A DNA stretch of 64,000 nt, from assembly GCF_020379485.1 (NCBI RefSeq), contig NW_026016716.1:1-64000 (forward strand). Direction: 5' to 3'. The translations under genes and the position numbers were made by a program. The notes beneath the pieces are model-generated. The model saw only the letters and a program-made list of their open reading frames with translations. It had not been told where the DNA came from and made no database searches. Of the stretch, positions 14,201 to 24,007 are shown one piece after another (positions within the stretch are counted from its first letter, which is position 1; the number at the start of each line of letters is the position of its first letter). The stretch is from Brassica napus. Taxonomy: Eukaryota; Streptophyta; Magnoliopsida; Brassicales; Brassicaceae.

Positions 14201-17200
14201 ACTTTGTAAGAAGCTTGATTTGGATACATAAAGTGGTGGAGAATCACCAGGAAGTTGAATAAATCTCATAGGAGTTGGCATGAAGAAGTTATCCCACTTT
14301 CAAATCAGGTGATTCCAGTTTCCCAGTTTGGGAATAGCACAGCTTCTTCGTCGTTCCAATCAAACCAGGATGAATCTCTTTGTAAGAAGCTTGATTTGGA
14401 TACATAAAGTGGTGGAGAATCACCAGGAAGTTGAATAAATCTCATAGGAGTTGGCATGAAGAAGTTATCCCACTTTCAAATCAGGTGATTCCAGTTTCCC
14501 AGTTTGGGAATAGCACAGCTTCTTCGTCGTTCCAATCAAACCAGGATGAATCTCTTTGTAAGAAGCTTGATTTGGATACATAAAGTGGTGGAGAATCACC
14601 AGGAAGTTGAATAAATCTCATAGGAGTTGGCATGAAGAAGTTATCCCACTTTCAAATCAGGTGATTCCAGTTTCCCAGTTTGGGAATAGCACAGCTTCTT
14701 CGTCGTTCCAATCAAACCAGGATGAATCACTTTGTAAGAAGCTTGATTTGGATACATAAAGTGGTGGAGAATCACCAGGAAGTTGAATAAATCTCATAGG
14801 AGTTGGCATGAAGAAGTTATCCCACTTTCAAATCAGGTGATTCCAGTTTCCCAGTTTGGGAATAGCACAGCTTCTTCGTCGTTCCAATCAAACCAGGATG
14901 AATCTCTTTGTAAGAAGCTTGATTTGGATACATAAAGTGGTGGAGAATCACCAGGAAGTTGAATAAATCTCATAGGAGTTGGCATGAAGAAGTTATCCCA
15001 CTTTCAAATCAGGTGATTCCAGTTTCCCAGTTTGGGAATAGCACAGCTTCTTCGTCGTTCCAATCAAACCAGGATGAATCTCTTTGTAAGAAGCTTGATT
15101 TGGATACATAAAGTGGTGGAGAATCACCAGGAAGTTGAATAAATCTCATAGGAGTTGGCATGAAGAAGTTATCCCACTTTCAAATCAGGTGATTCCAGTT
15201 TCCCAGTTTGGGAATAGCACAGCTTCTTCGTCGTTCCAATCAAACCAGGATGAATCACTTTGTAAGAAGCTTGATTTGGATACATAAAGTGGTGGAGAAT
15301 CACCAGGAAGTTGAATAAATCTCATAGGAGTTGGCATGAAGAAGTTATCCCACTTTCAAATCAGGTGATTCCAGTTTCCCAGTTTGGGAATAGCACAGCT
15401 TCTTCGTCGTTCCAATCAAACCAGGATGAATCTCTTTGTAAGAAGCTTGATTTGGATACATAAAGTGGTGGAGAATCACCAGGAAGTTGAATAAATCTCA
15501 TAGGAGTTGGCATGAAGAAGTTATCCCACTTTCAAATCAGGTGATTCCAGTTTCCCAGTTTGGGAATAGCACAGCTTCTTCGTCGTTCCAATCAAACCAG
15601 GATGAATCTCTTTGTAAGAAGCTTGATTTGGATACATAAAGTGGTGGAGAATCACCAGGAAGTTGAATAAATCTCATAGGAGTTGGCATGAAGAAGTTAT
15701 CCCACTTTCAAATCAGGTGATTCCAGTTTCCCAGTTTGGGAATAGCACAGCTTCTTCGTCGTTCCAATCAAACCAGGATGAATCTCTTTGTAAGAAGCTT
15801 GATTTGGATACATAAAGTGGTGGAGAATCACCAGGAAGTTGAATAAATCTCATAGGAGTTGGCATGAAGAAGTTATCCCACTTTCAAATCAGGTGATTCC
15901 AGTTTCCCAGTTTGGGAATAGCACAGCTTCTTCGTCGTTCCAATCAAACCAGGATGAATCACTTTGTAAGAAGCTTGATTTGGATACATAAAGTGGTGGA
16001 GAATCACCAGGAAGTTGAATAAATCTCATAGGAGTTGGCATGAAGAAGTTATCCCACTTTCAAATCAGGTGATTCCAGTTTCCCAGTTTGGGAATAGCAC
16101 AGCTTCTTCGTCGTTCCAATCAAACCAGGATGAATCTCTTTGTAAGAAGCTTGATTTGGATACATAAAGTGGTGGAGAATCACCAGGAAGTTGAATAAAT
16201 CTCATAGGAGTTGGCATGAAGAAGTTATCCCACTTTCAAATCAGGTGATTCCAGTTTCCCAGTTTGGGAATAGCACAGCTTCTTCGTCGTTCCAATCAAA
16301 CCAGGATGAATCTCTTTGTAAGAAGCTTGATTTGGATACATAAAGTGGTGGAGAATCACCAGGAAGTTGAATAAATCTCATAGGAGTTGGCATGAAGAAG
16401 TTATCCCACTTTCAAATCAGGTGATTCCAGTTTCCCAGTTTGGGAATAGCACAGCTTCTTCGTCGTTCCAATCAAACCAGGATGAATCACTTTGTAAGAA
16501 GCTTGATTTGGATACATAAAGTGGTGGAGAATCACCAGGAAGTTGAATAAATCTCATAGGAGTTGGCATGAAGAAGTTATCCCACTTTCAAATCAGGTGA
16601 TTCCAGTTTCCCAGTTTGGGAATAGCACAGCTTCTTCGTCGTTCCAATCAAACCAGGATGAATCTCTTTGTAAGAAGCTTGATTTGGATACATAAAGTGG
16701 TGGAGAATCACCAGGAAGTTGAATAAATCTCATAGGAGTTGGCATGAAGAAGTTATCCCACTTTCAAATCAGGTGATTCCAGTTTCCCAGTTTGGGAATA
16801 GCACAGCTTCTTCGTCGTTCCAATCAAACCAGGATGAATCTCTTTGTAAGAAGCTTGATTTGGATACATAAAGTGGTGGAGAATCACCAGGAAGTTGAAT
16901 AAATCTCATAGGAGTTGGCATGAAGAAGTTATCCCACTTTCAAATCAGGTGATTCCAGTTTCCCAGTTTGGGAATAGCACAGCTTCGTCGTCGTTCCAAT
17001 CAAACCAGGATGAATCACTTTGTAAGAAGCTTGATTTGGATACATAAAGTGGTGGAGAATCACCAGGAAGTTGAATAAATCTCATAGGAGTTGGCATGAA
17101 GAAGTTATCCCACTTTCAAATCAGGTGATTCCAGTTTCCCAGTTTGGGAATAGCACAGCTTCTTCGTCGTTCCAATCAAACCAGGATGAATCTCTTTGTA

Positions 17201-18011
17201 AGAAGCTTGATTTGGATACATAAAGTGGTGGAGAATCACCAGGAAGTTGAATAAATCTCATAGGAGTTGGCATGAAGAAGTTATCCCACTTTCAAATCAG
17301 GTGATTCCAGTTTCCCAGTTTGGGAATAGCACAGCTTCTTCGTCGTTCCAATCAAACCAGGATGAATCTCTTTGTAAGAAGCTTGATTTGGATACATAAA
17401 GTGGTGGAGAATCACCAGGAAGTTGAATAAATCTCATAGGAGTTGGCATGAAGAAGTTATCCCACTTTCAAATCAGGTGATTCCAGTTTCCCAGTTTGGG
17501 AATAGCACAGCTTCTTCGTCGTTCCAATCAAACCAGGATGAATCACTTTGTAAGAAGCTTGATTTGGATACATAAAGTGGTGGAGAATCACCAGGAAGTT
17601 GAATAAATCTCATAGGAGTTGGCATGAAGAAGTTATCCCACTTTCAAATCAGGTGATTCCAGTTTCCCAGTTTGGGAATAGCACAGCTTCTTCGTCGTTC
17701 CAATCAAACCAGGATGAATCTCTTTGTAAGAAGCTTGATTTGGATACATAAAGTGGTGGAGAATCACCAGGAAGTTGAATAAATCTCATAGGAGTTGGCA
17801 TGAAGAAGTTATCCCCCTTTCAAATCAGGTGATTCCAGTTTCCCAGTTTGGGAATAGCACAGCTTCTTCGTCGTTCCAATCAAACCAGGATGAATCTCCT
17901 TGTAAGAAGCTTGATTTGGATACATAAAGTGGTGGAGAATCACCAGGAATTTGAATAAATCTCATAGGAGTTGGCATGAAGAAGTTATCCCACTTTCAAA
18001 TCAGGTGATTC
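2283..18011. repeat. Satellite block 1: about 89 monomers of a 176-bp centromere-type repeat
   Basis: Head-to-tail monomers have one AAGCTT each. Period 176 was measured directly, for example AAGCTT at 4885, 5061 and 5237. The monomer matches my memory of the Brassica CentBr HindIII satellite. The left part (to about 7170) has many small indels, dense before 3900. From about 7505 to 17889 the spacing is exactly 59 x 176 with no net indel. The one common variable base is T or A in GATGAATC(T/A)CTTT. The first and last monomers carry a different variant (CCCCC after TTAT, and TCTCCTT). No genes are present; short ORFs of 60-106 codons are satellite translations. Confidence 0.95.
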
Positions 18012-18492
18012 TGTTGAGATGAGTTGAGACATGTGAAGTAAAGACACAAAGGAGTTGAGAACATAAGGAGAGCAAAAGGGTTAAGAGGCTGAATAAGGTG
18101 AAGGGGATGGTACGGATGGAGAGGCCGTACCAGGCCGTACAAGTGACCAGGCCGTACAAGGTGAAAGCGGTCAAGTAACTATCCAAGTAACTCTGATGTA
18201 CTGAGGAGAAGTTACACTCGGCCAAGACCTTATCCGAACGTTGAGAGGATAAGGAAGGCACGGCTTGACAGCTAGGACAGGCTGGCAAGGGCTGGAAAGG
18301 AAGAGCATCTGGTCTTGGATAAGAAAGATGCTTCAAACGTGTGGAGACACCCATTGGCCGGTTCAAATTAAAGCTTAGGCTCCCCTTTGACTCTACATGC
18401 TTATGATTTCGAAAACCCTAAGTGTATGGACCTATATATATGTAATCTCATCCCTTAATAAAGATTAGACAGTTCTAAACAATCTCTCTCTA
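18012..18492 (+). repeat. 5' LTR of element A, first part (U3 to R)
   Basis: The sequence starts TGTTGAGATGAG at the satellite junction; the same start recurs at 35440 after A's polypurine tract. It contains GTAC cores, a TATA run (CCTATATATATG, near 18430) and a TTAATAAAG signal near 18455. It is interrupted after CTCTA (18488-18492) by element B; the LTR resumes at 24602. The two parts total about 592 bp. Confidence 0.88.
18110..18157. promoter_or_regulatory. GTAC-core array in LTR-A U3
   Basis: GTAC cores lie at 18110, 18127, 18137 and 18154, mostly as GGCCGTAC. Spacing is 17, 10 and 17 bp, looser than in the other LTRs. SBP/SPL binding is inferred from the core only. Confidence 0.45.
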
Positions 18493-18592
18493 TGTTGATC
18501 AGAGTTAAGTATATGAGAAGAGGAGCTAAGGGAGTTAAGGCATTAGAGGAAGAGATGAAGTATGGAAGAAGAGATGAGTTTGGGTTGAGTGA

Positions 18593-18627
18593 TCCGTACA
18601 AGGCCGTACAAGCCGTACCATCCGTAC
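18593..18627. promoter_or_regulatory. Helically spaced GTAC array in LTR-B U3
   Basis: GTAC cores lie at 18596, 18606, 18615 and 18624 (spacing 10, 9, 9). The first sits in TCCGTACAA (18593-18601), an exact match to the SBP-box consensus TNCGTACAA known for plant SPL factors. Regulation by such factors is inference. The 3' LTR carries the same array. Confidence 0.55.
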
Positions 18628-18660
18628 ATAGGACATCAACCAAACTCACCAAGGTAAAGA

Positions 18661-18680
18661 TAAGTTACCAAGGTAACTTA
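18661..18680. promoter_or_regulatory. Perfect 9-bp inverted repeat in LTR-B U3
   Basis: TAAGTTACC and GGTAACTTA are separated by two bases. The same GTTACC/GGTAAC pair occurs in LTR-E with a longer spacer. It could be a dimeric factor site; function is not known. Confidence 0.5.
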
Positions 18681-19082
18681 GTGGAGAGGAGGATAAGCTT
18701 TGGAGTGGATAAGACCGCGGAGGGAGAAGGGATGAGGCGCGGACTGACAGTCTGGCATGGACTGGAAAGTAAACAGCATCTATGGGAAGATGCTAGATGC
18801 CTCACACACTTGGAGAAGCTCATTGGCCGATTCAAATATAGGCTCCTCCTCCTTTTGACTTCACATGCTTTCCTTATCCTTTATGATCGAAACCCTAAGC
18901 TCACCTTATATATATATTGTAACTCAAGACCATTATATAAAGATTAGACAGTTCTAAACAATCTCTCTCTATACTCATTTCATTATGATTCTCCATTAGT
19001 CTCTAATCTGTCTCTTAATCTCTTATTCTCTTCTATAATCCTTTCTAAACTCAGATAATCATTTACATCCTTAAATCTCATA

Positions 19083-19098
19083 TGGTATCAGAGCCAGG
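19083..19098 (+). other. Primer binding site of element B (tRNA-Met type)
   Basis: TGGTATCAGAGCCAGG directly abuts the 5' LTR. TGGTATCAGAGC is the usual complement of initiator tRNA-Met in plant Copia elements and primes minus-strand synthesis. Confidence 0.9.
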
Positions 19099-19344
19099 TT
19101 GATTAAAATCTGAGTTCGTGAGTGACTCTCTTAAGGATTCAAGTTTGAAACTTTAAGAGAACAAGTGAGTGTGTTTGAGAGTTTCTTGAGAGTTCAAAAG
19201 CTCAAGGTACTTTGCGTGTGTCTTGGTGATCCGTGGGAGGTTCATTTGAAGACTCAAGGGTAAATCTGTGTTCTAGAGGGCAGTGTGGGTTCTCAGTACA
19301 AGATCTAGTCGTTTGTTCAAGCTGTAGACGTCAAGCTGTTCAAG

Positions 19345-21405
19345 ATGGAAAGTGTTATGAAGATGAAGGTCGCGGTGACATTCAAAGGAAGCAACTACCT
19401 AGTCTGGTCTAGGATGGTGAAGACTGCTGTGGGAAGCAAGGGTTTGTGGAAGCATATCACAGCTGGTGAAGCTCCAAGGGCGATTACTCAAGAGGGTGAC
19501 GCAGAGAGCTCCGAGGAGAGTGTTGTGGAGAAGTGGCAACAAGAAGACATGATGGTGATGTCAGTCCTTCATGGCTCTTTGGAACCGGCTATCCTAGATG
19601 CTTATAGCTACTGTGAGACAGCCAAGGAGCTGTGGGACACTCTGAAGAAGGTGTATGGAAATGTTTCTAACCTGAACCGAGTGTTTGAAGTCAAGAAGGC
19701 AATCAACGAGTTAACCCAAGATGACATGGAGTTTACAAAGCATTTGGGGAGGTTCAGGACACTGTGGTCTGAGCTGGAGATGTTGAGGCCAAGCACAGTT
19801 GATCCAGAGCTTCTAAATGAGAGGCGTGAGCAGGACAAGGTCTTTGGGTTGCTGCTCACATTGAACGCAAGCTACAATGGTCTCATTCAGCACATGCTAA
19901 GGTCCGAGAAGTTACCTGACCTTGAGGAAGTGTGTGCTCAGATACAAAGGGAGCAGGGCTCAATGGGCTTGTTTGGAGGCAAGGGAGACTTATCTCTTGC
20001 AAATGCTGTGCAATCTGACCGTGAAGAACCTCCTCAAGCCAACAAAGCTGGCTACAACAAGTATGAGAAGTTCAATGGGAATTGTGATCATTGCAAGAGG
20101 TATGGGCACAAGAAGATTCAGTGCTGGATACTCCATCCCCACTTGAAGCCGGCTAAGTTCATAAAGGAGAAAGAGGCAAGAGCTCACATGACTGAAGGAT
20201 CAAGTGGAGCAGGGCCATCCAACCGAGGAACTGAAGTGGAGAACCGTGAAGGAAATGGAAAAGCTTTGGTGACCTATACTGGAGCCATCAACCCCCGAGG
20301 CAATGATCAAGACTTCATCAGGAGGTCCGAGATGGATGCACTCATCAAAATGCTCAAGGATAATGGTAACATTCATGGGTATTCATTTGGTGCTTCTATG
20401 ATTGCTAGGACTATAGAAATGACTCACAGTAAGGCTGAGATTGCTAGGAATGATAGTAAGGCTGGAATTGAGCAGTGCATTGATAGAAATGCTAGGATGA
20501 ATGCATATAGATCAAAATGTATCTGCCATCATGCTAGCAATGCATCCAAACCATTGATTATAGATTCAGGTGCATCTCATCATATGATTAGTGACACCAA
20601 CCTGATTAAAGACATAGAACCTACTAATGGATGTGTGATGATTGCAAATGGAGATAAGATACCTATTAAGGGAATAGGAAACTTAAAGCTATTTGATAAG
20701 ACTACTAGAGCATTTTATATTCCTGAATTCACATCAAATCTACTTTCAGTTAAGAAATGCACTACTGATTTGAATTGCAATGTTATATTCAGTCCTAATG
20801 ATGTGAAGTTTCAGGATATTGAAAGCAGCCAATTGATTGGAAAAGGAGTTACAAAGGGAGAGTTATATATGCTTGAGAAGCTTGATCCTGTTTCCAATCA
20901 TAACTGCTCATTTACTTCTGCTTCTAGTTTGAATAAAAATGCATTGTGGCATGCTAGACTAGGTCATCCCCATGAGAGGGCTTTAAACTTGATGTTACCA
21001 GGTGTGGTTTTTGAAAATGATAAGTGTGAAGCTTGCATTTTAGGCAAGCATTGTAAGAATGTGTTTCCAAGAACATCTACTGTTTATGAAAATTGCTTTG
21101 ATTTGATTCATACTGATGTGTGGACTGCACCTAGTTTCTCTAGAGATAATCATAAGTACTTTGTCACATTCATTGATGAAAAATCTAAATACACCTGGTT
21201 AACACTAATTCCATCAAAAGATAGGGTGATAGATGCATTCAAGAACTTTCAAGCTTATGTGACTAACCATTATCATGCTAAGATTAAAATTTTGAGATCA
21301 GATAATGGAGGAGAATACACAAGCTATGCGTTCAAAAGCCATCTAGATCATCATGGAATACTTCATCAAACAAGCTGCCCTACACACCACAACAGAATGG
21401 TGTAG
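19345..21405 (+). CDS. Element B gag-protease-integrase, 5' part of frameshifted polyprotein
   Basis: The start ATG follows a 246-bp leader after the primer site and is shared with element A. Order: Gag capsid-like region (residues about 10-210, with LVWSRMVKTAV and LWSELEMLRPS), a CCHC zinc knuckle (C247, C250, H255, C260), aspartic protease with DSGASHH (D407), integrase HHCC zinc region near residue 540-580, and catalytic Asp at about 591 and 653. The frame breaks near 21378-21380 where one C is missing from a C run that has four C in element A. The catalytic Glu and everything after fall in another frame, and this ORF ends a few codons later at 21405. It supplies the particle, maturation and part of the integration functions. 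As written it gives a truncated product. Confidence 0.92.
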   Translation: MESVMKMKVAVTFKGSNYLVWSRMVKTAVGSKGLWKHITAGEAPRAITQEGDAESSEESVVEKWQQEDMMVMSVLHGSLEPAILDAYSYCETAKELWDTLKKVYGNVSNLNRVFEVKKAINELTQDDMEFTKHLGRFRTLWSELEMLRPSTVDPELLNERREQDKVFGLLLTLNASYNGLIQHMLRSEKLPDLEEVCAQIQREQGSMGLFGGKGDLSLANAVQSDREEPPQANKAGYNKYEKFNGNCDHCKRYGHKKIQCWILHPHLKPAKFIKEKEARAHMTEGSSGAGPSNRGTEVENREGNGKALVTYTGAINPRGNDQDFIRRSEMDALIKMLKDNGNIHGYSFGASMIARTIEMTHSKAEIARNDSKAGIEQCIDRNARMNAYRSKCICHHASNASKPLIIDSGASHHMISDTNLIKDIEPTNGCVMIANGDKIPIKGIGNLKLFDKTTRAFYIPEFTSNLLSVKKCTTDLNCNVIFSPNDVKFQDIESSQLIGKGVTKGELYMLEKLDPVSNHNCSFTSASSLNKNALWHARLGHPHERALNLMLPGVVFENDKCEACILGKHCKNVFPRTSTVYENCFDLIHTDVWTAPSFSRDNHKYFVTFIDEKSKYTWLTLIPSKDRVIDAFKNFQAYVTNHYHAKIKILRSDNGGEYTSYAFKSHLDHHGILHQTSCPTHHNRMV

Positions 21406-21425
21406 CTGAGAGGAAGAACAGGCAC

Positions 21426-23867
21426 TTGATGGAGGTGGCTCGGTCATTAATGTTCCAAGCTAATGTACCTAAAAGATTCTGGAGTGATGCTGTATCCACT
21501 GCTTGCTATCTAATCAACCGAATACCTACAAGGGTATTGAAGGATCAAGCACCATTTGAGGTACTGAACCAGCGCAAGCCATCTTTGACATATATGAGAG
21601 TGTTTGGATGCTTGTGTTATGTGTTGGTACCAGGAGAGTTGAGGAACAAGCTAGAAGCAAGAAGCAGAAAGGCAATGTTCATTGGCTACTCAACAACTCA
21701 AAAAGGATATAAGTGTTATGATCCAGAAGCTAGAAGGGTACTTGTATCTAGAGATGTGAAGTTCATTGAAGAAAGAGGATACTATGAAGAGAAGAATCAA
21801 GAAGACTTGAGGGATCTTACATCAGATAAGGCTGGAGTCTTAAGAGTGATTTTGGAAGGTCTTGGTATCAAGATGAATCAGGATCAGTCCACAAGAAGTA
21901 GACAACCAGAAGAGAGCTCAAATGAACCAAGAAGAGCTGCTCAAACACCTCACCTTGATCATGAGGGGGGAAGTGAACCTGAAACTCAAGAAAATGGCCA
22001 AGAAGGAGTCGGCTTGAGTGAAGAAGGAGAAGAGTTCAACTCAGGTTCTCATCATCAAGGTGAGCAAGACCAAGGAGATGAAGAACATCACAGTGAAGCA
22101 CAAGAACCGCATATACAAGATGAGCAGGTTCAAGTGCAAGAACAACCTGTATTGAGGAGAAGCACAAGGATTAGAAAGGATCCTTCCTCTTGGGTAAACA
22201 CGCGAGTGTACTACAATGCCCAAGCTGTGGAGGATCCTTCTCGAGTTGTGTGTTCCTTTGCTCAATACCCTGAAGAACATTGTGCGTTCATGGTTAACTT
22301 GGATGAGAACTATATTCCAAGAAGCTATGAAGAAGCAATCATGGATAAAGAATGGAAGGAATCAGTTGGAGCTGAGGCAGGAGCCATGATCAAGAATGAT
22401 ACATGGTATGAGAGTGAGTTACCAAAAGGGAAGAAGGCTGTGAGTAGTAAATGGATATTCACAATCAAGTATAAGGCTGATGGAAAGGTTGAGAGGAAGA
22501 AGTCAAGGCTAGTAGCAAGAGGTTTCACTCAAACTTATGGAGAAGATTACATAGAAACCTTTGCACCAGTAGCTAAACTACATACAATAAGGATTGTATT
22601 AAGCTTGGCTGTGAATCTTGGATGGGGGTTATGGCAAATGGATGTGAAGAATGCATTCTTACAAGGTGAACTTGAGGATGAAGTATATATGCATCCACCT
22701 CCAGGCCTGGAACACTTAGTGAAGAAAGGGAATGTGTTAAGATTGAAGAAAGCTATCTATGGGCTGAAGCAATCACCAAGGGCTTGGTACAACAAGCTGA
22801 GCACTACTCTGAATGGCCGTGGCTTCAAGAAGTCTGAACTAGACCACACTCTCTTCACACTCACAACTCCCTCAGGTATGATTGCACTTCTTGTGTATGT
22901 TGATGATATCATTATCACAGGAAGTGATAAGGAAGGTATCATAGCAACCAAGGAGTTCATTAAATCCATGTTTGAGATTAAAGATTTGGGAGAAATGAAA
23001 TACTTTCTTGGAATTGAGATATGTAGATCCAAGGAAGGTTTATTCATGTCCCAAAGGAAGTATACACTTGATCTTTTGAAAGGTGCAGGTGCTTATGGAG
23101 GCAAGACTGCAAGGATGCCTATGGAGGATGGCTACAAAGTCCCACGAGAGGGGGAGATTGAAGACAGCAAACCTTATCAGGATCCTAAACTCTATAGAAA
23201 ACTAGTTGGCAAATTGATTTATCTTACCATAACTAGACCTGACATTTGTTTTGCTGTGAATCAGGTGAGTCAACACATGCAAGTTCCTAAGGAGCATCAT
23301 TGGCGCATGGTGGAGAGGATCTTGATGTATCTCAACGGCTCACCTGATCAAGGAGTATGGATGGGTTGCAATGGAAGCACTGAAGTGGTGGGATACTGTG
23401 ATGCAGATTGGGCTGGTGATAGAGCAGACAGGAGATCAACCACAGGCTATTGCACATTCATTGGAGGCAACTTGGTGACATGGAAGAGTAAGAAGCAGAA
23501 GGTGGTCTCTTGCTCAAGCGCAGAAGCTGAGTATAGAGCTATGCTGAAGCTTACCAACGAGTTGGTATGGATCAAAGGCATCTTGAAGCATTTGGAGATT
23601 GATCAAGCCACGCCAATGACAATGCATTGTGATAACCAAGCAGCCATTCACATTGCATCCAACTCGGTGTTTCATGAGAGAACCAAGCACATTGAAGTTG
23701 ATTGCCACAAGGTGAGGCAAATGATCATTCTAGGAGTCATCTTGCCATGTTACACGAGGAGTGAAGATCAGTTGGCTGATGTGTTCACCAAGGCTGCAAG
23801 ACAGAAGACAATGGAGTCCATTCACATCAGGTTGGGCCTCATTGATCTTGGGAAGAGAAGGAGCTGA
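21426..23867 (+). CDS. Element B integrase C-terminus, reverse transcriptase and RNase H, 3' part of polyprotein
   Basis: This continues the element B polyprotein in the next frame after the one-base loss at about 21379. The ATG at 21426 is only the first Met in the open segment, not a likely start. It holds the end of the integrase core and C-terminal region, an acidic glutamine-rich linker (residues about 150-240), the Copia RT with NAFLQGELEDEVYM and YVDD (D493, D494), and RNase H with YCDADW (D659) and SSAEAEYRAM. It ends with a normal stop at 23867, 140 bp before the 3' LTR. Without the frameshift it would be joined to the upstream ORF, as element A shows. It cannot be expressed from the gag start as written. 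Confidence 0.92.
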   Translation: MMEVARSLMFQANVPKRFWSDAVSTACYLINRIPTRVLKDQAPFEVLNQRKPSLTYMRVFGCLCYVLVPGELRNKLEARSRKAMFIGYSTTQKGYKCYDPEARRVLVSRDVKFIEERGYYEEKNQEDLRDLTSDKAGVLRVILEGLGIKMNQDQSTRSRQPEESSNEPRRAAQTPHLDHEGGSEPETQENGQEGVGLSEEGEEFNSGSHHQGEQDQGDEEHHSEAQEPHIQDEQVQVQEQPVLRRSTRIRKDPSSWVNTRVYYNAQAVEDPSRVVCSFAQYPEEHCAFMVNLDENYIPRSYEEAIMDKEWKESVGAEAGAMIKNDTWYESELPKGKKAVSSKWIFTIKYKADGKVERKKSRLVARGFTQTYGEDYIETFAPVAKLHTIRIVLSLAVNLGWGLWQMDVKNAFLQGELEDEVYMHPPPGLEHLVKKGNVLRLKKAIYGLKQSPRAWYNKLSTTLNGRGFKKSELDHTLFTLTTPSGMIALLVYVDDIIITGSDKEGIIATKEFIKSMFEIKDLGEMKYFLGIEICRSKEGLFMSQRKYTLDLLKGAGAYGGKTARMPMEDGYKVPREGEIEDSKPYQDPKLYRKLVGKLIYLTITRPDICFAVNQVSQHMQVPKEHHWRMVERILMYLNGSPDQGVWMGCNGSTEVVGYCDADWAGDRADRRSTTGYCTFIGGNLVTWKSKKQKVVSCSSAEAEYRAMLKLTNELVWIKGILKHLEIDQATPMTMHCDNQAAIHIASNSVFHERTKHIEVDCHKVRQMIILGVILPCYTRSEDQLADVFTKAARQKTMESIHIRLGLIDLGKRRS

Positions 23868-24007
23868 TCCTCTTGGCTGTGAGGTCTTTACTCTTTTTCC
23901 CTCATCAAGGTTTTGTCCCAATGGGTTTTCCTTGGTGAGGTTTTTAATGAGGAAGATCTCATAGCCATCCAAGCTTAGGCTTTCACAAAGCTAAGCTTGA
24001 GGGGGAG
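23868..24007 (+). other. Element B 3' noncoding block and polypurine tract
   Basis: The 3' noncoding region shared by all elements here includes GTCCCAATGGGTTTTCC and TTTTTAATGAGGAAG. The polypurine tract AAGCTTGAGGGGGAG is at 23993-24007, directly before the 3' LTR. Confidence 0.85.

Larger units (their letters stand above)
18493..19082 (+). repeat. 5' LTR of element B
   Basis: This LTR is about 590 bp, starting TGTTGATCAG and ending ATCTCATA directly before the primer site. U3 holds four GTAC cores and a palindromic GTTACC motif; a TATATATATA run lies near 18905-18918. The last 150 bp or so match LTR-A, whereas U3 does not align closely with it. Confidence 0.92.

Noticed and set aside
2283..18011. 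CRISPR-like or other spaced repeat array
   Set aside because: The repeats are contiguous 176-bp monomers with no unique spacers and lie in plant-type DNA with LTR retrotransposons.
18492..18947. 151-codon ORF at the start of LTR-B
   Set aside because: It lies in U3/R of an LTR, is shortened to 116 codons in the 3' copy by small indels, and has no recognisable domain.
19608..19859. Antisense ORFs of 60-120 codons inside the Copia coding regions
   Set aside because: They repeat at the same place in sibling elements, lack known domains, and are shadows of gag-pol.
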